A stretch of DNA of 64,000 bases from Candidatus Methanomassiliicoccus intestinalis Issoire-Mx1 (GCF_000404225.1 NC_021353.1:248001-312000), one strand, 5' to 3'; positions 52,415-61,876 are shown, counted from the stretch's first letter. A program made the numbers and translations. The notes: generated from the letters alone by a model not told the origin.

Positions 52415-53094
52415 TCAGAGATGATTGTTCCTTTTATGTCAGAACTTCCAGAGATGGCCTTTTTCATCTCTTCAAGGTCCCTTCCGGAGACTATCAGGAG
52501 TGGTAGATGATTACGCATTACGATGTCTGCGCCCATAGCGTCAAAGACTCCAGATTTGCCTGCGTCATGCCCGTCCTTTAACATTTCATTGAGTTCTGAG
52601 AAGCTCATTTTTGATATTTTCTTTGCCTGGGGATCTTTTTTAGGATCTGCTGTATATACACCGTCTACAGATGTGGCATTCACAATTCTTATGGCACCCA
52701 CAGCCTCTGCTAGGGAAGCACTGACACCATCTGTAGTATGTCCCGGGATTGTTCCTCCCATTATCACAATTTTTCCTTCAGATCCTAATTTTGAAGCATC
52801 TTCTACAGTCTCAGGAATTTCACTGTTAGAAACATCTTTTAACGCAAGCTGCAGCATTTTAGCATTAATCCTTGTAGCCATTATGCCAAGTGTGTCTAGG
52901 TCGTATTCTACTGCTCCCATATCTCTAGCTGTGTTGATGTAGTACCTTGCAACCTTTCCTCCACCGCAGACAACATAAATCTGATATGATTTTGACATTT
53001 CTTTGAGAAGTTCTGCAATATCAAAAAGAAATTTTCCATCATTTTCCCCCGGGATTAAAATGGATCCCCCTAGCGATATGACAACTTTATCCAA
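52411..53094 (-). CDS. pyrH: UMP kinase, archaeal type
   Basis: 227 residues of the amino acid kinase superfamily. Motifs are VVISLGGSIL, VVCGGGKVARYYI, MGGTIPGHTTDGVSA and NATSVDGVYTADPKKDP, which define archaeal PyrH. It phosphorylates UMP to UDP. TTG 53094, with GGTGAT four bases upstream, was chosen over the longer ATG at 53133. The start abuts the reading frame of the divergent release factor gene. The stop is TAG. Confidence 0.9.
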   Translation of the reverse strand: MDKVVISLGGSILIPGENDGKFLFDIAELLKEMSKSYQIYVVCGGGKVARYYINTARDMGAVEYDLDTLGIMATRINAKMLQLALKDVSNSEIPETVEDASKLGSEGKIVIMGGTIPGHTTDGVSASLAEAVGAIRIVNATSVDGVYTADPKKDPQAKKISKMSFSELNEMLKDGHDAGKSGVFDAMGADIVMRNHLPLLIVSGRDLEEMKKAISGSSDIKGTIISD

Positions 53095-53153
53095 TGAAAT
53101 CACCAAAGTTTTATACCGAATCACTTCTTGCATTAAAAAAAGAGTGGTATCAG

Positions 53154-54407
53154 ATGGTTGCTGACGAGGGCGATTATGAAAGACAGATGGAAAAGCGCAG
53201 GTATGATTTTAAACGCGCGTTAGAAGAGATTAGGGATATCCATGGTCGCGGAACAGAACTCGTCTCTGTTTATGTGCCTCCTGACAAACAAATATCAGAT
53301 GTGGCAAACTACCTCAGGGGAGAATTATCACAATCACAGAACATCAAAAGCAAACGTACTCAAAAAGCCGTGTCAGGTGCTATTGAGTCAATATTGGCCA
53401 GATTAAAGTACTTTAAAACCCCACCGCCAAACGGGGTTATATTTTTCATTGGAGAAGCTCCGACATCTGGAGATCAAACAAAACAGGTACAGTTTGTACT
53501 GGAACCTCCAGAACCGATTACCTCTTTTATGTACCGATGTGATTCAGAGTTCTATACTGAAAAGCTTTGGGACATGCTTGATGATAAAGAAACATTTGGT
53601 CTTCTCGTTATAGACCGATCTGAAGCTACAGTAGGTCTTCTGAAAGGTACAAGTATAATTGTACTGAAAAATGTCCAGTCATTCGTGCCATCCAAGCATG
53701 GGCGAGGAGGACAGTCCGCGCTTCGTTTTGAACGTTTGATTGAAATAGCGGCTCATGAATTCTTTAAGAAAGTCGCAGAGATTGCAGATGATGCATTTCT
53801 AAATCAAGAATCCCTGCTTGGAATTCTCATTGGAGGGCCGGGGGACACTAAGAAGTTCTTCATTACTGAAGAATATCTCAACCATGAGTTGAGGAAAAAA
53901 GTCCTCGATCCTGTAGATACAAGTTACACAGATGAATATGGTCTGAAAGAGCTTGTAGAAAATGCAAAGACTATTCTGACCGATCTGAGCCTTAACCGTG
54001 AGAAAGAATTGATGCAGCGTTTTTTCAGAGAACTGAGGAAACCAGATGGGGGCTTATCGTGCTACGGTGAAGACGAAGTTCGCCATGCATTAGCTCTGGG
54101 AGCTATAGATACGCTGCTGATTTCTGAAGGTATACGATTAAAACGGGTAAAAATAAACTGTCAAAACTGCGGTGAAATGGAACTGACAGTTCCTGATGAA
54201 GATCACATACAGTGCCCGAATTGCAAATCTCCTACACCTCCAGAGATCTTGGAATCAAAGGATTTCATCGATGCATTCTACGATGAGGCTGATCAAGTGG
54301 GAACCAAGGTAGAGCTTCTTACGGTAGATTCGGAAGAAGGGGATATTCTTCTGAGAGCATTTGGCGGTATTGTAGCTATGCTGCGTTACAACATAGGGGG
54401 AATGTAA
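53154..54407 (+). CDS. prf1: Peptide chain release factor aRF1
   Basis: 417 residues from ATG 53154; ATG 53094 would add 20 residues. It recognises all three stop codons. Motifs are NIKSKRTQKAV (stop recognition), YRCDSEF (YxCxxxF) and GRGGQS (peptidyl-tRNA hydrolysis), followed by a zinc-finger-like CQNC...CPNC insert near the C-terminus. TTTTATAC at 53108-53115 is a fitting TATA box for the 53154 start. The intact motifs imply that UAG is still read as a stop. Two bases separate it from argS. Confidence 0.93.
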   Translation: MVADEGDYERQMEKRRYDFKRALEEIRDIHGRGTELVSVYVPPDKQISDVANYLRGELSQSQNIKSKRTQKAVSGAIESILARLKYFKTPPPNGVIFFIGEAPTSGDQTKQVQFVLEPPEPITSFMYRCDSEFYTEKLWDMLDDKETFGLLVIDRSEATVGLLKGTSIIVLKNVQSFVPSKHGRGGQSALRFERLIEIAAHEFFKKVAEIADDAFLNQESLLGILIGGPGDTKKFFITEEYLNHELRKKVLDPVDTSYTDEYGLKELVENAKTILTDLSLNREKELMQRFFRELRKPDGGLSCYGEDEVRHALALGAIDTLLISEGIRLKRVKINCQNCGEMELTVPDEDHIQCPNCKSPTPPEILESKDFIDAFYDEADQVGTKVELLTVDSEEGDILLRAFGGIVAMLRYNIGGM

Positions 54408-54409
54408 GG

Positions 54410-56122
54410 TTGGATCCATTACAGGTATACAGAGATGAAGTGGTCCATCTTTCATCCAATGCATTATCAGAACTAGGAGTCTCAGAACCATCTTTCGATG
54501 TTGAAGTCCCCTCCATGGAAATCGCTGATTTTGCTGTTCCGTGTTTTCCATTCGCGAAAATTCTCAAGAAATCTCCAGTAAACATTGCATCTGAAGCTGC
54601 AGATAAGATTCCTGCTTCTGAATTAATTTCAAAAGTATGGGCTGAAAATGGATACCTTAATTTTCAAATAGATTCTGGAAAATTGGCTGAAGCTACACTT
54701 CAAGAGATTTTCTCCTCCGGCAGCGATTATGGAAAAGGAGAAAAGAAACCAGGAAAGCTTCTTTTGGAACACACCTCTGTGAATCCAACTGGGCCAATTC
54801 ATATCGGAAGGGCAAGGAACCCGATTATCGGAGATACGCTGGCTAGATGCCTAAGGGCATGTGGTTATGACGTTCTTACTGAATACTATGTTAATGATGT
54901 CGGCAAACAGGTGATTATTCTAACATGGGGTTTAGAGCATTTGGATAAAGGCTCTGACGATGATGGTATGGATAAGGTAGACCATCGTCTTGTAGGATAT
55001 TACCGCAAAGCCAATCAAATGATGGAAGAAAACCCAGATGTTGCTGCGGAGATCGGGCAGATGCTCCGTAAATTTGAAGATGGAGATCAGGAAACAATTG
55101 AAAAAGTTCGTAAAACTGCCAAAATGATGTTAGATGGAATTTTGGAGAGTTTGGACCTGATCAACGTGTCGCTTGACAGTTTTATGTGGGAATCCACTTT
55201 CATCGAAAATGGTGCTGCTGCAAAAGTTGTAGAGCGGTTAAAAGCTTCTGAATACTGCAAAGAGGAGGACGGAGCTTCATATCTTGAACTGGAATCTTTT
55301 GGAATTCATGGCAGAGAAACCAGATTCTTTTTTACCAGGGGAGACGGCACCACTCTTTACACTACGCGTGATGTAACATATCATCTTAACAAATTTTCAA
55401 GAGCGGACAGGGTCGTCAATATCCTGGGTGAGGATCAAAAGCTCGGTCAGGCTCAGCTTGCAATAGCTCTTCATCTGTTAGGTGTGGATAGAAGCCCTGA
55501 ATGTGTTTTCTACTCTTTTGTATCGCTTCCTGAGGGTAAAATGTCTACTCGTAGGGGTCAGGTTGTCAATCTGGATGATCTTATTGAAGAAGCAGAATCC
55601 AGAGCCCTTGATGAAGTTAAGAAGCGCAGAACAGATCTTTCAGAAGATAAGATGAAAGAAATTGCAAAGGCCATCGGCAGAGGTGCAGTAAGATACAATA
55701 TGCTTCGTGTCCAGCCTGAAAAACCTCTGGTTTTCCGCTGGGAAGATGCTCTTAACTTTGAAGGAAACAGTGCACCTTTTGTTCAGTATGCGCATGCAAG
55801 GGCATGCAGCATTCTTAAAAAAGCCAACGGCTACAATAAAGGCATAGACTTTTCAGAGCTTAATGATACATATGAAATCAAGCTGATTAAAACGCTTGCT
55901 AAGTTTCCATCTGTAATCAAAGAAGCTGGTGAGAAATCCAGAATTCACTTAATCCCGCTGTATGCACACGAGCTGGCTGCGTCATTCAATTTATTCTATA
56001 CCTATGTTCCAGTCTTGAAGGGAGATAATAAAGATGTGCGTCTTGCTCTCGTTGACTGTACGCGTGTAGTCTTGTCAAATGCCCTTTATCTCATGGGTTT
56101 GAATGCACCAGAGGAGATGTAA
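54410..56122 (+). CDS. argS: Arginyl-tRNA synthetase
   Basis: 570 residues, class Ia. HIGH-type motif GPIHIGRARNP near residue 127, KMSK-like KMSTRRGQVVNLDDLIEEA near residue 378, and an anticodon-binding DALR domain at the C-terminus (FVQYAHARACSIL...). The start is TTG 54410, three bases after the prf1 stop with GGGGGA upstream. An overlap-style adjacency with prf1 indicates one operon with the GNAT gene that follows directly. Confidence 0.94.
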   Translation: MDPLQVYRDEVVHLSSNALSELGVSEPSFDVEVPSMEIADFAVPCFPFAKILKKSPVNIASEAADKIPASELISKVWAENGYLNFQIDSGKLAEATLQEIFSSGSDYGKGEKKPGKLLLEHTSVNPTGPIHIGRARNPIIGDTLARCLRACGYDVLTEYYVNDVGKQVIILTWGLEHLDKGSDDDGMDKVDHRLVGYYRKANQMMEENPDVAAEIGQMLRKFEDGDQETIEKVRKTAKMMLDGILESLDLINVSLDSFMWESTFIENGAAAKVVERLKASEYCKEEDGASYLELESFGIHGRETRFFFTRGDGTTLYTTRDVTYHLNKFSRADRVVNILGEDQKLGQAQLAIALHLLGVDRSPECVFYSFVSLPEGKMSTRRGQVVNLDDLIEEAESRALDEVKKRRTDLSEDKMKEIAKAIGRGAVRYNMLRVQPEKPLVFRWEDALNFEGNSAPFVQYAHARACSILKKANGYNKGIDFSELNDTYEIKLIKTLAKFPSVIKEAGEKSRIHLIPLYAHELAASFNLFYTYVPVLKGDNKDVRLALVDCTRVVLSNALYLMGLNAPEEM

Positions 56123-56617
56123 ATGGAAATAGTCCCATTAAGTGATGATGACCGTGTTTCCGTCAGATTGCTGGAATTAGCATGTATCAGAGAATACGCA
56201 GAAGTGACATTAGAATTGGACTGGAATATTGACATTCCAAAAGAGGTCAGAGATTCAATAGGTGCTTCTGCTCCAAAATCATTTGGATATTACAAAGACA
56301 CCGGCCTATGTTTTGTAGCTAAAGAACGGGGACAGATCGTAGGCGTCATTTTCAGTCAGATGCTGCACTGGATCGACAGCGTTGAAAATGTGGCATGGGT
56401 TGAAAACATCTGTGTTGATGAAGAGTTTCGCAGGATGGGTATAGGCTATCTGCTCATGCGCAGACTCGCACAGGAAGCTAAAAATCAAGGTGCACAGATT
56501 GTTCAGTCTTCTATTGGACTGAAAAATATGCCATCACTGCTTCTGCACAGAAAATTAAACTTCCTTGGAGAAGACAGGAAGATTGCAACTTTGGATTTAT
56601 CTACATTTAAAATTTAA
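56123..56617 (+). CDS. GNAT-family N-acetyltransferase
   Basis: 164 residues. The acetyl-CoA pyrophosphate loop EEFRRMGIGYLLMRRLAQEA, after VENICVDE, is the R/Q-x-x-G-x-G/A motif. Probably acetylates an amine or protein N-terminus; no closer match is visible. The ATG follows the argS stop directly. The 3' end overlaps the convergent lipoate-ligase-like gene by 11 bases. Confidence 0.85.
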   Translation: MEIVPLSDDDRVSVRLLELACIREYAEVTLELDWNIDIPKEVRDSIGASAPKSFGYYKDTGLCFVAKERGQIVGVIFSQMLHWIDSVENVAWVENICVDEEFRRMGIGYLLMRRLAQEAKNQGAQIVQSSIGLKNMPSLLLHRKLNFLGEDRKIATLDLSTFKI

Positions 56618-57293
56618 ACGTATGTGAGTCTAAGCTGTACTTCATTTTTACTAATTTCTCTATTTCTAATTTCTCTTCTTTTGAGAATTTAGACTCATAC
56701 ATTTCTTCTTCAAATTGGTTTGATATTGACTCTGAAATTGATTTTTTAATTGTATTTATCTCTGGAATATGACCTATGGAATCATAGATGGAAGTCAAGT
56801 TTCCATTACGTTTATCGTTCTTTAAGATCTTTAATTCAGGCTGTTTTAAAAGCAATGTACTTTGAACTGCCAGATTGCCGTTTCTAATGATCTGTCCGCT
56901 TCCAGAAATCTTTTTACCGTTTATTTCAACATCATTCGGTGGTTTATATGATGCATCCATTTCAAAATCCTTCAAAGATCTTATGATGCACTCACACACA
57001 TCTTTGATTAAGTCGTGCCAATCGTTATCTATTTTAAACACTGTGCAAAATATTATTTGATTTGGATCAGTTATAATAGTTCCTCCACCAGACATTCTTC
57101 TGATGATGCTGACTTCATTAGAATCAATCAGTTCTAAATTTATTGATTCGCAGTACTTCTGAAAGTATCCTAATGATACAGTTGTTTTATTTCTGCAGAA
57201 TATGTGAAACGAATTAGGTTTTGATAAAAGAATTTCATCAGCCGCTGCAGAGTATGCAGGGCTGAGAAACCCCGAATCAATTTTTCTAATCAG
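56607..57293 (-). CDS. lplA: Lipoate-protein ligase-like protein with probable CTG start
   Basis: 228 residues if started at CTG. The family core is RRMSGGGTIITDP, then KPPNDVEINGKKISGSGQI with the catalytic lysine. The C-terminus adds a charged helical tail (KFSKEEKLEIEKLVKMKYS). Sequence from about residue 15 (YSAAADEILL) also looks family-like but lies upstream of the first ATG (57095). No ATG, GTG or TTG occurs in frame between the preceding TGA and that ATG. CTG 57293 lies in a CTGA overlap with the purP stop, with AAGGAG eight bases upstream. This makes it the best start candidate. Confidence 0.75.
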   Translation of the reverse strand: MIRKIDSGFLSPAYSAAADEILLSKPNSFHIFCRNKTTVSLGYFQKYCESINLELIDSNEVSIIRRMSGGGTIITDPNQIIFCTVFKIDNDWHDLIKDVCECIIRSLKDFEMDASYKPPNDVEINGKKISGSGQIIRNGNLAVQSTLLLKQPELKILKNDKRNGNLTSIYDSIGHIPEINTIKKSISESISNQFEEEMYESKFSKEEKLEIEKLVKMKYSLDSHTFKF

Positions 57294-58447
57294 GTTACGA
57301 TCTCCTTTACTCTGTCATCCTCAATTGCACGCCTGATTTCCATGGCAAGTCTTCGGCCAGTAGACATATTTGTTCTCCACAGTGCGTTGCCATATGCATG
57401 ACCTACATTCATGTGTACATTGGTGCCGCCGCCAATTCTCGGGGCAACATCATAAATGTAAAAGTTCAAATCCTTATCAACGCAAGTCTGCAGGCAGAAA
57501 GGTCCGATTATGCCTGGTGAGTAGTATTCGTTAGCTGCGGCTACATACTTCTCTGCCAGCTTGAATGCGTTTTCCAGCAGCGATTCGCGGAGTGTTGCGG
57601 AGTTATGTCCGCAGACTGTATATTCTGGAACTTTCTGAGATTCATTCAATGTCATCTGCTGAGGTGCCGGAAGCCGCACATGTCCGTCAAGTGAACTTTC
57701 AAATCTCCAGTCAACACCGATGAGTTCTACCTTTTCTCCCAGAGTTTCCAGAGGTGAGTAAAAGAAATCCAAATTAAATACTGGACCAATTATGTATTCT
57801 TCCATTCTAGCAGTCTGAAGAGTCTCTCTGTCAATAACGCCCTGTTTTATAAGCTGCTCTGATTTTTCAACATATTCTTCGTACGATGATGCGGTGAAAA
57901 ATCCCCTTTCAAGCTTCTTCTTTGCGTGATGCAGTTTTATGATGCTCAGTGAGTCAATATCCTGCGGATCGGTAATTTTTCTAGGGAATGGCATGCCTGC
58001 TTTTTCTAACAACCAATAGTAGTCATGTTCTCCCCCACGGTCTTCGCTGCGAAGCATATTCCTTGAGCCTACCAGAGGTACTGCAAAATCATCTTCAACA
58101 GCATCTATGGAGCAGTATGATGTGAAAGACCTGTTGGGAACAAACAGTATATTGTCTTTTTTGAGTGCATCCATATTCTCTTTTTTGAGGATCTCACTGT
58201 ATTTATCCAGCATCATAACTTCGTCAACCATTCCGCGGTAGACTTTTCCATCTTTGTCGCGGAATGCTTTGAAATATCTGGAGTATGCAGAGTCTCTTCC
58301 GGGCTGGCAAACCGCCAGAGTTCTAAATCCTTCTTCTACTGCGCCATCGCAAGTATCAAGAGCGGAATGCGATCCTACCACACCAATTTTTGCTTTGGTA
58401 AGATCATAACCATCCACTATAGAGTGAATAATTTTTCTGTCTATCAT
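57290..58447 (-). CDS. purP: 5-formaminoimidazole-4-carboxamide ribonucleotide synthetase
   Basis: 385 residues, ATP-grasp family. It makes FAICAR from AICAR and formate, the archaeal replacement for the folate-dependent step. Recognisable segments are VGSHSALDTCDGAVEEGFRT, VPNRSFTSYCS, GVDWRFESSLDGHVRLPAPQQ and IYDVAPRIGGGTNVHMNVG. It fits an archaeon with a reduced folate/H4MPT network. Start ATG 58447; TATA-like CTTTATTTC about 35-40 bases upstream. It overlaps the lipoate-ligase-like gene. Confidence 0.95.
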   Translation of the reverse strand: MIDRKIIHSIVDGYDLTKAKIGVVGSHSALDTCDGAVEEGFRTLAVCQPGRDSAYSRYFKAFRDKDGKVYRGMVDEVMMLDKYSEILKKENMDALKKDNILFVPNRSFTSYCSIDAVEDDFAVPLVGSRNMLRSEDRGGEHDYYWLLEKAGMPFPRKITDPQDIDSLSIIKLHHAKKKLERGFFTASSYEEYVEKSEQLIKQGVIDRETLQTARMEEYIIGPVFNLDFFYSPLETLGEKVELIGVDWRFESSLDGHVRLPAPQQMTLNESQKVPEYTVCGHNSATLRESLLENAFKLAEKYVAAANEYYSPGIIGPFCLQTCVDKDLNFYIYDVAPRIGGGTNVHMNVGHAYGNALWRTNMSTGRRLAMEIRRAIEDDRVKEIVT

Positions 58448-58528
58448 AACTGAACCTGCTACTCAAATGCAGTATATGAAATAAAGTTAAGCCTTTCAAG
58501 GGGCCCAACATAACTGTTTTTTGATGCC

Positions 58529-59749
58529 TTATGCCAATCCTAAAAGCAGAATGGTCGCTACAAATGCCACCACTCCAAACACATCTATCATGGATGTTAT
58601 CAGCGGAATGGTGTGATCATCAGGATCCAGAGACATTCTGAAAGTTGCAATTGAGAGATAATATGCAAGGATGCAAAGTATCGTGGTTGAAACCATGCCT
58701 GCAATCAGTGACAGAATTATCATTGTACTGAGCGGGGGAGACTCCATTCCCAAGACTCCTCCCAATATAAATGTGGCAACCCCTATCAGAGTGAATGCGA
58801 ATACTCCAAATATGTAAGTTATACCAAAATTCTCCAATGCTAGTTTTCCAGGAAGTGCTTTGGGTCTCAGAAGACCCATGTGAAGATAGGATGAAAACCT
58901 AGACGTCAGTATTCCGCCTAGTGAATTGGAGCTTCCAAGGAACGGGGATACCATAATCAATAATGCAGGCAGGGCTATGAAGCTCTCCAGTTCGTTGTTG
59001 ATAAGGGATCCGGCAATAATTTCAATAATTATGAATATCAAAAGAGTTGGAATGCTCTGAATGAATATTCTTCTGACTTCATCTTTCTTTTTTAGAATTA
59101 CATATGCTACTAAAATTACAGCAACTGCAATGAATACTATAGAAAAGAACAGCAAAAGGCTGTCTGTGAAATGAGGATTCAGTACGAGCAGCGTTGTACC
59201 GAACAGCATCGGCATTGTCACGATGTCTCCGGTTGCAGTAATTATCGGTGCGGAGATGTTATCCAGATCCCAGTCGTGTTTGAAACCTGTGACTGCAACA
59301 ACGATGTTGATAAATATCAACACAAGACTGGATAAGGTCCCTCCCATTACTGAAATGAATATAAATTCATGAAGGGAAATGCTTTCTATGCCCATTATAA
59401 TTGCAGCCAGTTTAGCAAACAAACCCATAATCACAGCCATTACAACTGTCAATATGATGGACGTCTCAACGTTCTGCCTGAGAACGCTTCCACGTTTGAA
59501 TGACAGTTCAAATGTACCCATGTGGACCGCAGTACCCAGTCTGCTTCCTACTGCTCCAAAGATACTTCCGCGCACACCGATGGCGGGAGTTATTAGCAGC
59601 ATCAATGCCGGAACGATCTCTAAAAGATCGGTCATGTATCCGAGAGTGACTCCAGATACTAACCCCACCATTGATGAGATGAGAATTGAAACAAGTCCTA
59701 GAGAGAATACGGTCCTATTTCTGGAGAAAAATGATCGTACCTCTGACAC
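58529..59749 (-). CDS. MgtE/SLC41-like divalent cation transporter, two fused membrane domains
   Basis: 406 residues with about ten membrane helices. Two copies of the MgtE transmembrane signature are seen: PALMLLITPAIGVRGSIFGAVGSRLGTAVHMG (first half) and PALLIMVSPFLGSSNSLGGILTSRFSSYLHMG (second half). There is no N-terminal cytoplasmic CBS domain as in bacterial MgtE, so sensing is probably by the neighbouring TrkA-C proteins. Start GTG 59749 behind GAGGTGA. Cation (magnesium, cobalt or other) unproven. Confidence 0.88.
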   Translation of the reverse strand: MSEVRSFFSRNRTVFSLGLVSILISSMVGLVSGVTLGYMTDLLEIVPALMLLITPAIGVRGSIFGAVGSRLGTAVHMGTFELSFKRGSVLRQNVETSIILTVVMAVIMGLFAKLAAIIMGIESISLHEFIFISVMGGTLSSLVLIFINIVVAVTGFKHDWDLDNISAPIITATGDIVTMPMLFGTTLLVLNPHFTDSLLLFFSIVFIAVAVILVAYVILKKKDEVRRIFIQSIPTLLIFIIIEIIAGSLINNELESFIALPALLIMVSPFLGSSNSLGGILTSRFSSYLHMGLLRPKALPGKLALENFGITYIFGVFAFTLIGVATFILGGVLGMESPPLSTMIILSLIAGMVSTTILCILAYYLSIATFRMSLDPDDHTIPLITSMIDVFGVVAFVATILLLGLA

Positions 59750-59772
59750 ATGCTCACCTCATATTAGACCAA

Positions 59773-60387
59773 TCACTGCAAGTCCTTGGGGGTCAAATGT
59801 TCTTTTCCTTCTGCTAAATCTTTAAAATACTCTTCGCCGTCTTCCGGTCCGCTGGCAAATAATAAATCTCCGGCTTTTATCGAAGAATGCATATCTGGAC
59901 CGTAGAAATATTTTCTTCCGCGTTTTATGGCAATAATTCTCATTCCGGTATTAGTAGCGAGCTTAATGGCTCCAAGAGTAGTATCTGCTAGATCTGAATT
60001 TTCATCAACTACTGCTGATGTGATTATTACTTCAGATTCCCGTAGAGACAACTGCACCACTGGATGTGTGGGAAGTTCAAATCTCACCACTCCGGCAATT
60101 TTTGTTGCAGCATAAGAAATCTCTTGAACAGAATGTACCATTTTAATGATTTGAAGTGCTTTGTATGCATCCCTGTCATTCAGTACTTCCTGGATTGCAG
60201 ATCTCTGAATTTCATCTCCTATCTCTTCCATTCTTTCTTGGAGAATGAATACCTCTTCTGCAATCTCTCTATTATTGTACAGCAGGGAAGAATATGCAAG
60301 ATCTACCATGAGTTCTGAAGTATCCTTTATCTCAAGGATCATTTCTTCTAAACTTTCATTCTCTATTCCATCGGATATGTCGGCCAT
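59773..60387 (-). CDS. PhoU-like / TrkA-C domain regulator (copy 2)
   Basis: 204 residues. An N-terminal helical PhoU-like domain (ESLEEMILEIKDTSELMVDLAYSSLLYNNREIAEEV...) precedes a TrkA-C (RCK_C) ligand domain (MRIIAIKRGRKYFYGPD... LKAGDLLFASG-like IKAGDLLFASG). RCK_C domains bind ions or nucleotides to gate transporters. It lies between an equivalent copy and the MgtE-like transporter, overlapping the first by 25 bases. Confidence 0.85.
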   Translation of the reverse strand: MADISDGIENESLEEMILEIKDTSELMVDLAYSSLLYNNREIAEEVFILQERMEEIGDEIQRSAIQEVLNDRDAYKALQIIKMVHSVQEISYAATKIAGVVRFELPTHPVVQLSLRESEVIITSAVVDENSDLADTTLGAIKLATNTGMRIIAIKRGRKYFYGPDMHSSIKAGDLLFASGPEDGEEYFKDLAEGKEHLTPKDLQ

Positions 60388-60989
60388 TTCTCTTCCCCAT
60401 TTGCAAATTTGCGCAATCTACGGAATCCATCTTCTGTTCCACGAACGATAATCATATCATTCTCTTTCAACCTGGTATCGCCTTCTGGGTCGTATATCCA
60501 TCTAATATCACGCTTGATTGCAATAATACGCATTCCAGTCTCGGCTTCAACACTCAGCTCATCTATTGACTTTCCGCTCATGTCGGATTTTCTGATCGTG
60601 AGAGGCAAAATCTTTTCCTCTGCATCTCTCAATACAAAAGATAAAAACGGACTGTTGCGAGGGTTAATTTCTCTTATTCCTACTATGTCGCCTGCAGCTT
60701 TGGATATGGCTGCTGCGCTTTCTGCTATTTGTAATAGACCGGAAAGCTGAATAGCATCTTCTCTGGTTCTTGAAGCCAACATGGTTCTGCTTCTAATCTC
60801 ATAGTTCAGAACGTCCATTTTTGACTCCAGATGTTTAACCTCATCGCCTATCTCATTACTATCAAACAGAAGTGAAGCATAAGCTAGGTCTACAATTACT
60901 TCTGAGATATCTTTCATCTCTGTCAGCAATTCACGAACTGTCAGATTTTCTTCTTCTCGTTCCTCGCTGAAGCTATCAAAGAATGACAT
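60363..60989 (-). CDS. PhoU-like / TrkA-C domain regulator (copy 1)
   Basis: 208 residues, same layout as its neighbour: PhoU-like helices (LTVRELLTEMKDISEVIVDLAYASLLFDSNEIGDEV) then TrkA-C (MRIIAIKRDIRWIYDPEGDTRLKENDMIIVRGTEDG). The two genes are tandem paralogues and could form a heteromer on the transporter. ATG 60989 has GGAGG five bases upstream; ATG 61001 lies on top of that site. It ends in TAG, with a further TAG and a TGA within nine codons. Confidence 0.85.
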   Translation of the reverse strand: MSFFDSFSEEREEENLTVRELLTEMKDISEVIVDLAYASLLFDSNEIGDEVKHLESKMDVLNYEIRSRTMLASRTREDAIQLSGLLQIAESAAAISKAAGDIVGIREINPRNSPFLSFVLRDAEEKILPLTIRKSDMSGKSIDELSVEAETGMRIIAIKRDIRWIYDPEGDTRLKENDMIIVRGTEDGFRRLRKFANGEEKWPTYPME

Positions 60990-61206
60990 ACCATCCTCCA
61001 AATTTAATTATGTGAAAACTTGACGAACTATATTAACTGTTAGCATCATACTATTCTGAACTGTGGGGGGTTTTATTTGTACTCCAGAACACACAAGACA
61101 GTTCTAATCTGCTTGTGGCTACCATCGTTGTATCAGCGGAGTCTTTTTGGAATATCCCCTATTTTCACAGAAATTAGTTTAAATAACGAGCGGATACCAA
61201 TTAATC

Positions 61207-61845
61207 ATGGATGAGAAGATTGTTCTTCTGGGGGCACCGGGATCAGGGAAAGGTACCCAAGCTAAGAGACTTTGTGAAGAGTTGGGTCTTACATTGATAT
61301 CTACTGGAGACCTTCTTAGGAGTGCTGTCAGAGATGGCACACCTCTGGGACTGCAGGCTAAAGAATTCATGAACGCCGGGAAGCTTGTTCCAGATGAGCT
61401 TGTAGTCGGGCTCATTGAGGAAAAATTAAAGGGTTTAACTGGTGGAGTTCTTCTTGATGGATTCCCAAGGAACCTTGAGCAGGCTAAAATGCTGGATAAA
61501 ATTACCAAAGTTACTATTGCTGTAGATCTTAATGTCGATGAAGACATAATTGTTGACAGGATTGTAAAAAGACGCAGCTGTAAAGAATGCAACGAAGTCT
61601 ACCATTTGGATGCCAAGCCTCCGCGTGCAGACGGAAAGTGCTCTAAATGTGGAGGAGAGCTCTACCAGAGGACCGACGATACTGAAGAAGTTGTGAGAAA
61701 TCGTCTGAAGGTCTACAAAGAGAGTACCCTTCCATTAACTAAGTTCTACAATGACCGTGGAATTTTGGTAGAAGTCAACGGCAGGGGAGAAATTGACGAG
61801 GTTTACTCCCGCATAGTCGATGCCGTGAAAAACTTCAGAAAGTAA
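61207..61845 (+). CDS. adk: Adenylate kinase, zinc-lid type
   Basis: 212 residues. P-loop LGAPGSGKGTQAKRL, NMP-binding STGDLLR, DGFPRNLEQAK, and a zinc LID with CKEC...CSKCG. This is the bacterial/eukaryotic-type adenylate kinase rather than the small archaeal AdkA. It balances AMP, ADP and ATP. TTTAAATAA about 30 bases before the ATG suggests a leaderless transcript. A hairpin follows the stop. Confidence 0.94.
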   Translation: MDEKIVLLGAPGSGKGTQAKRLCEELGLTLISTGDLLRSAVRDGTPLGLQAKEFMNAGKLVPDELVVGLIEEKLKGLTGGVLLDGFPRNLEQAKMLDKITKVTIAVDLNVDEDIIVDRIVKRRSCKECNEVYHLDAKPPRADGKCSKCGGELYQRTDDTEEVVRNRLKVYKESTLPLTKFYNDRGILVEVNGRGEIDEVYSRIVDAVKNFRK

Positions 61846-61854
61846 GCATTTTTG

Positions 61855-61876
61855 AGGTCTGTAGCCTTACAGACCT
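61855..61876 (+). terminator. Hairpin after adk
   Basis: A nine-base stem AGGTCTGTA / TACAGACCT with a GCCT loop, followed by TCATTATCTTTC; ends adk transcription before tRNA-Gln. Confidence 0.7.
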
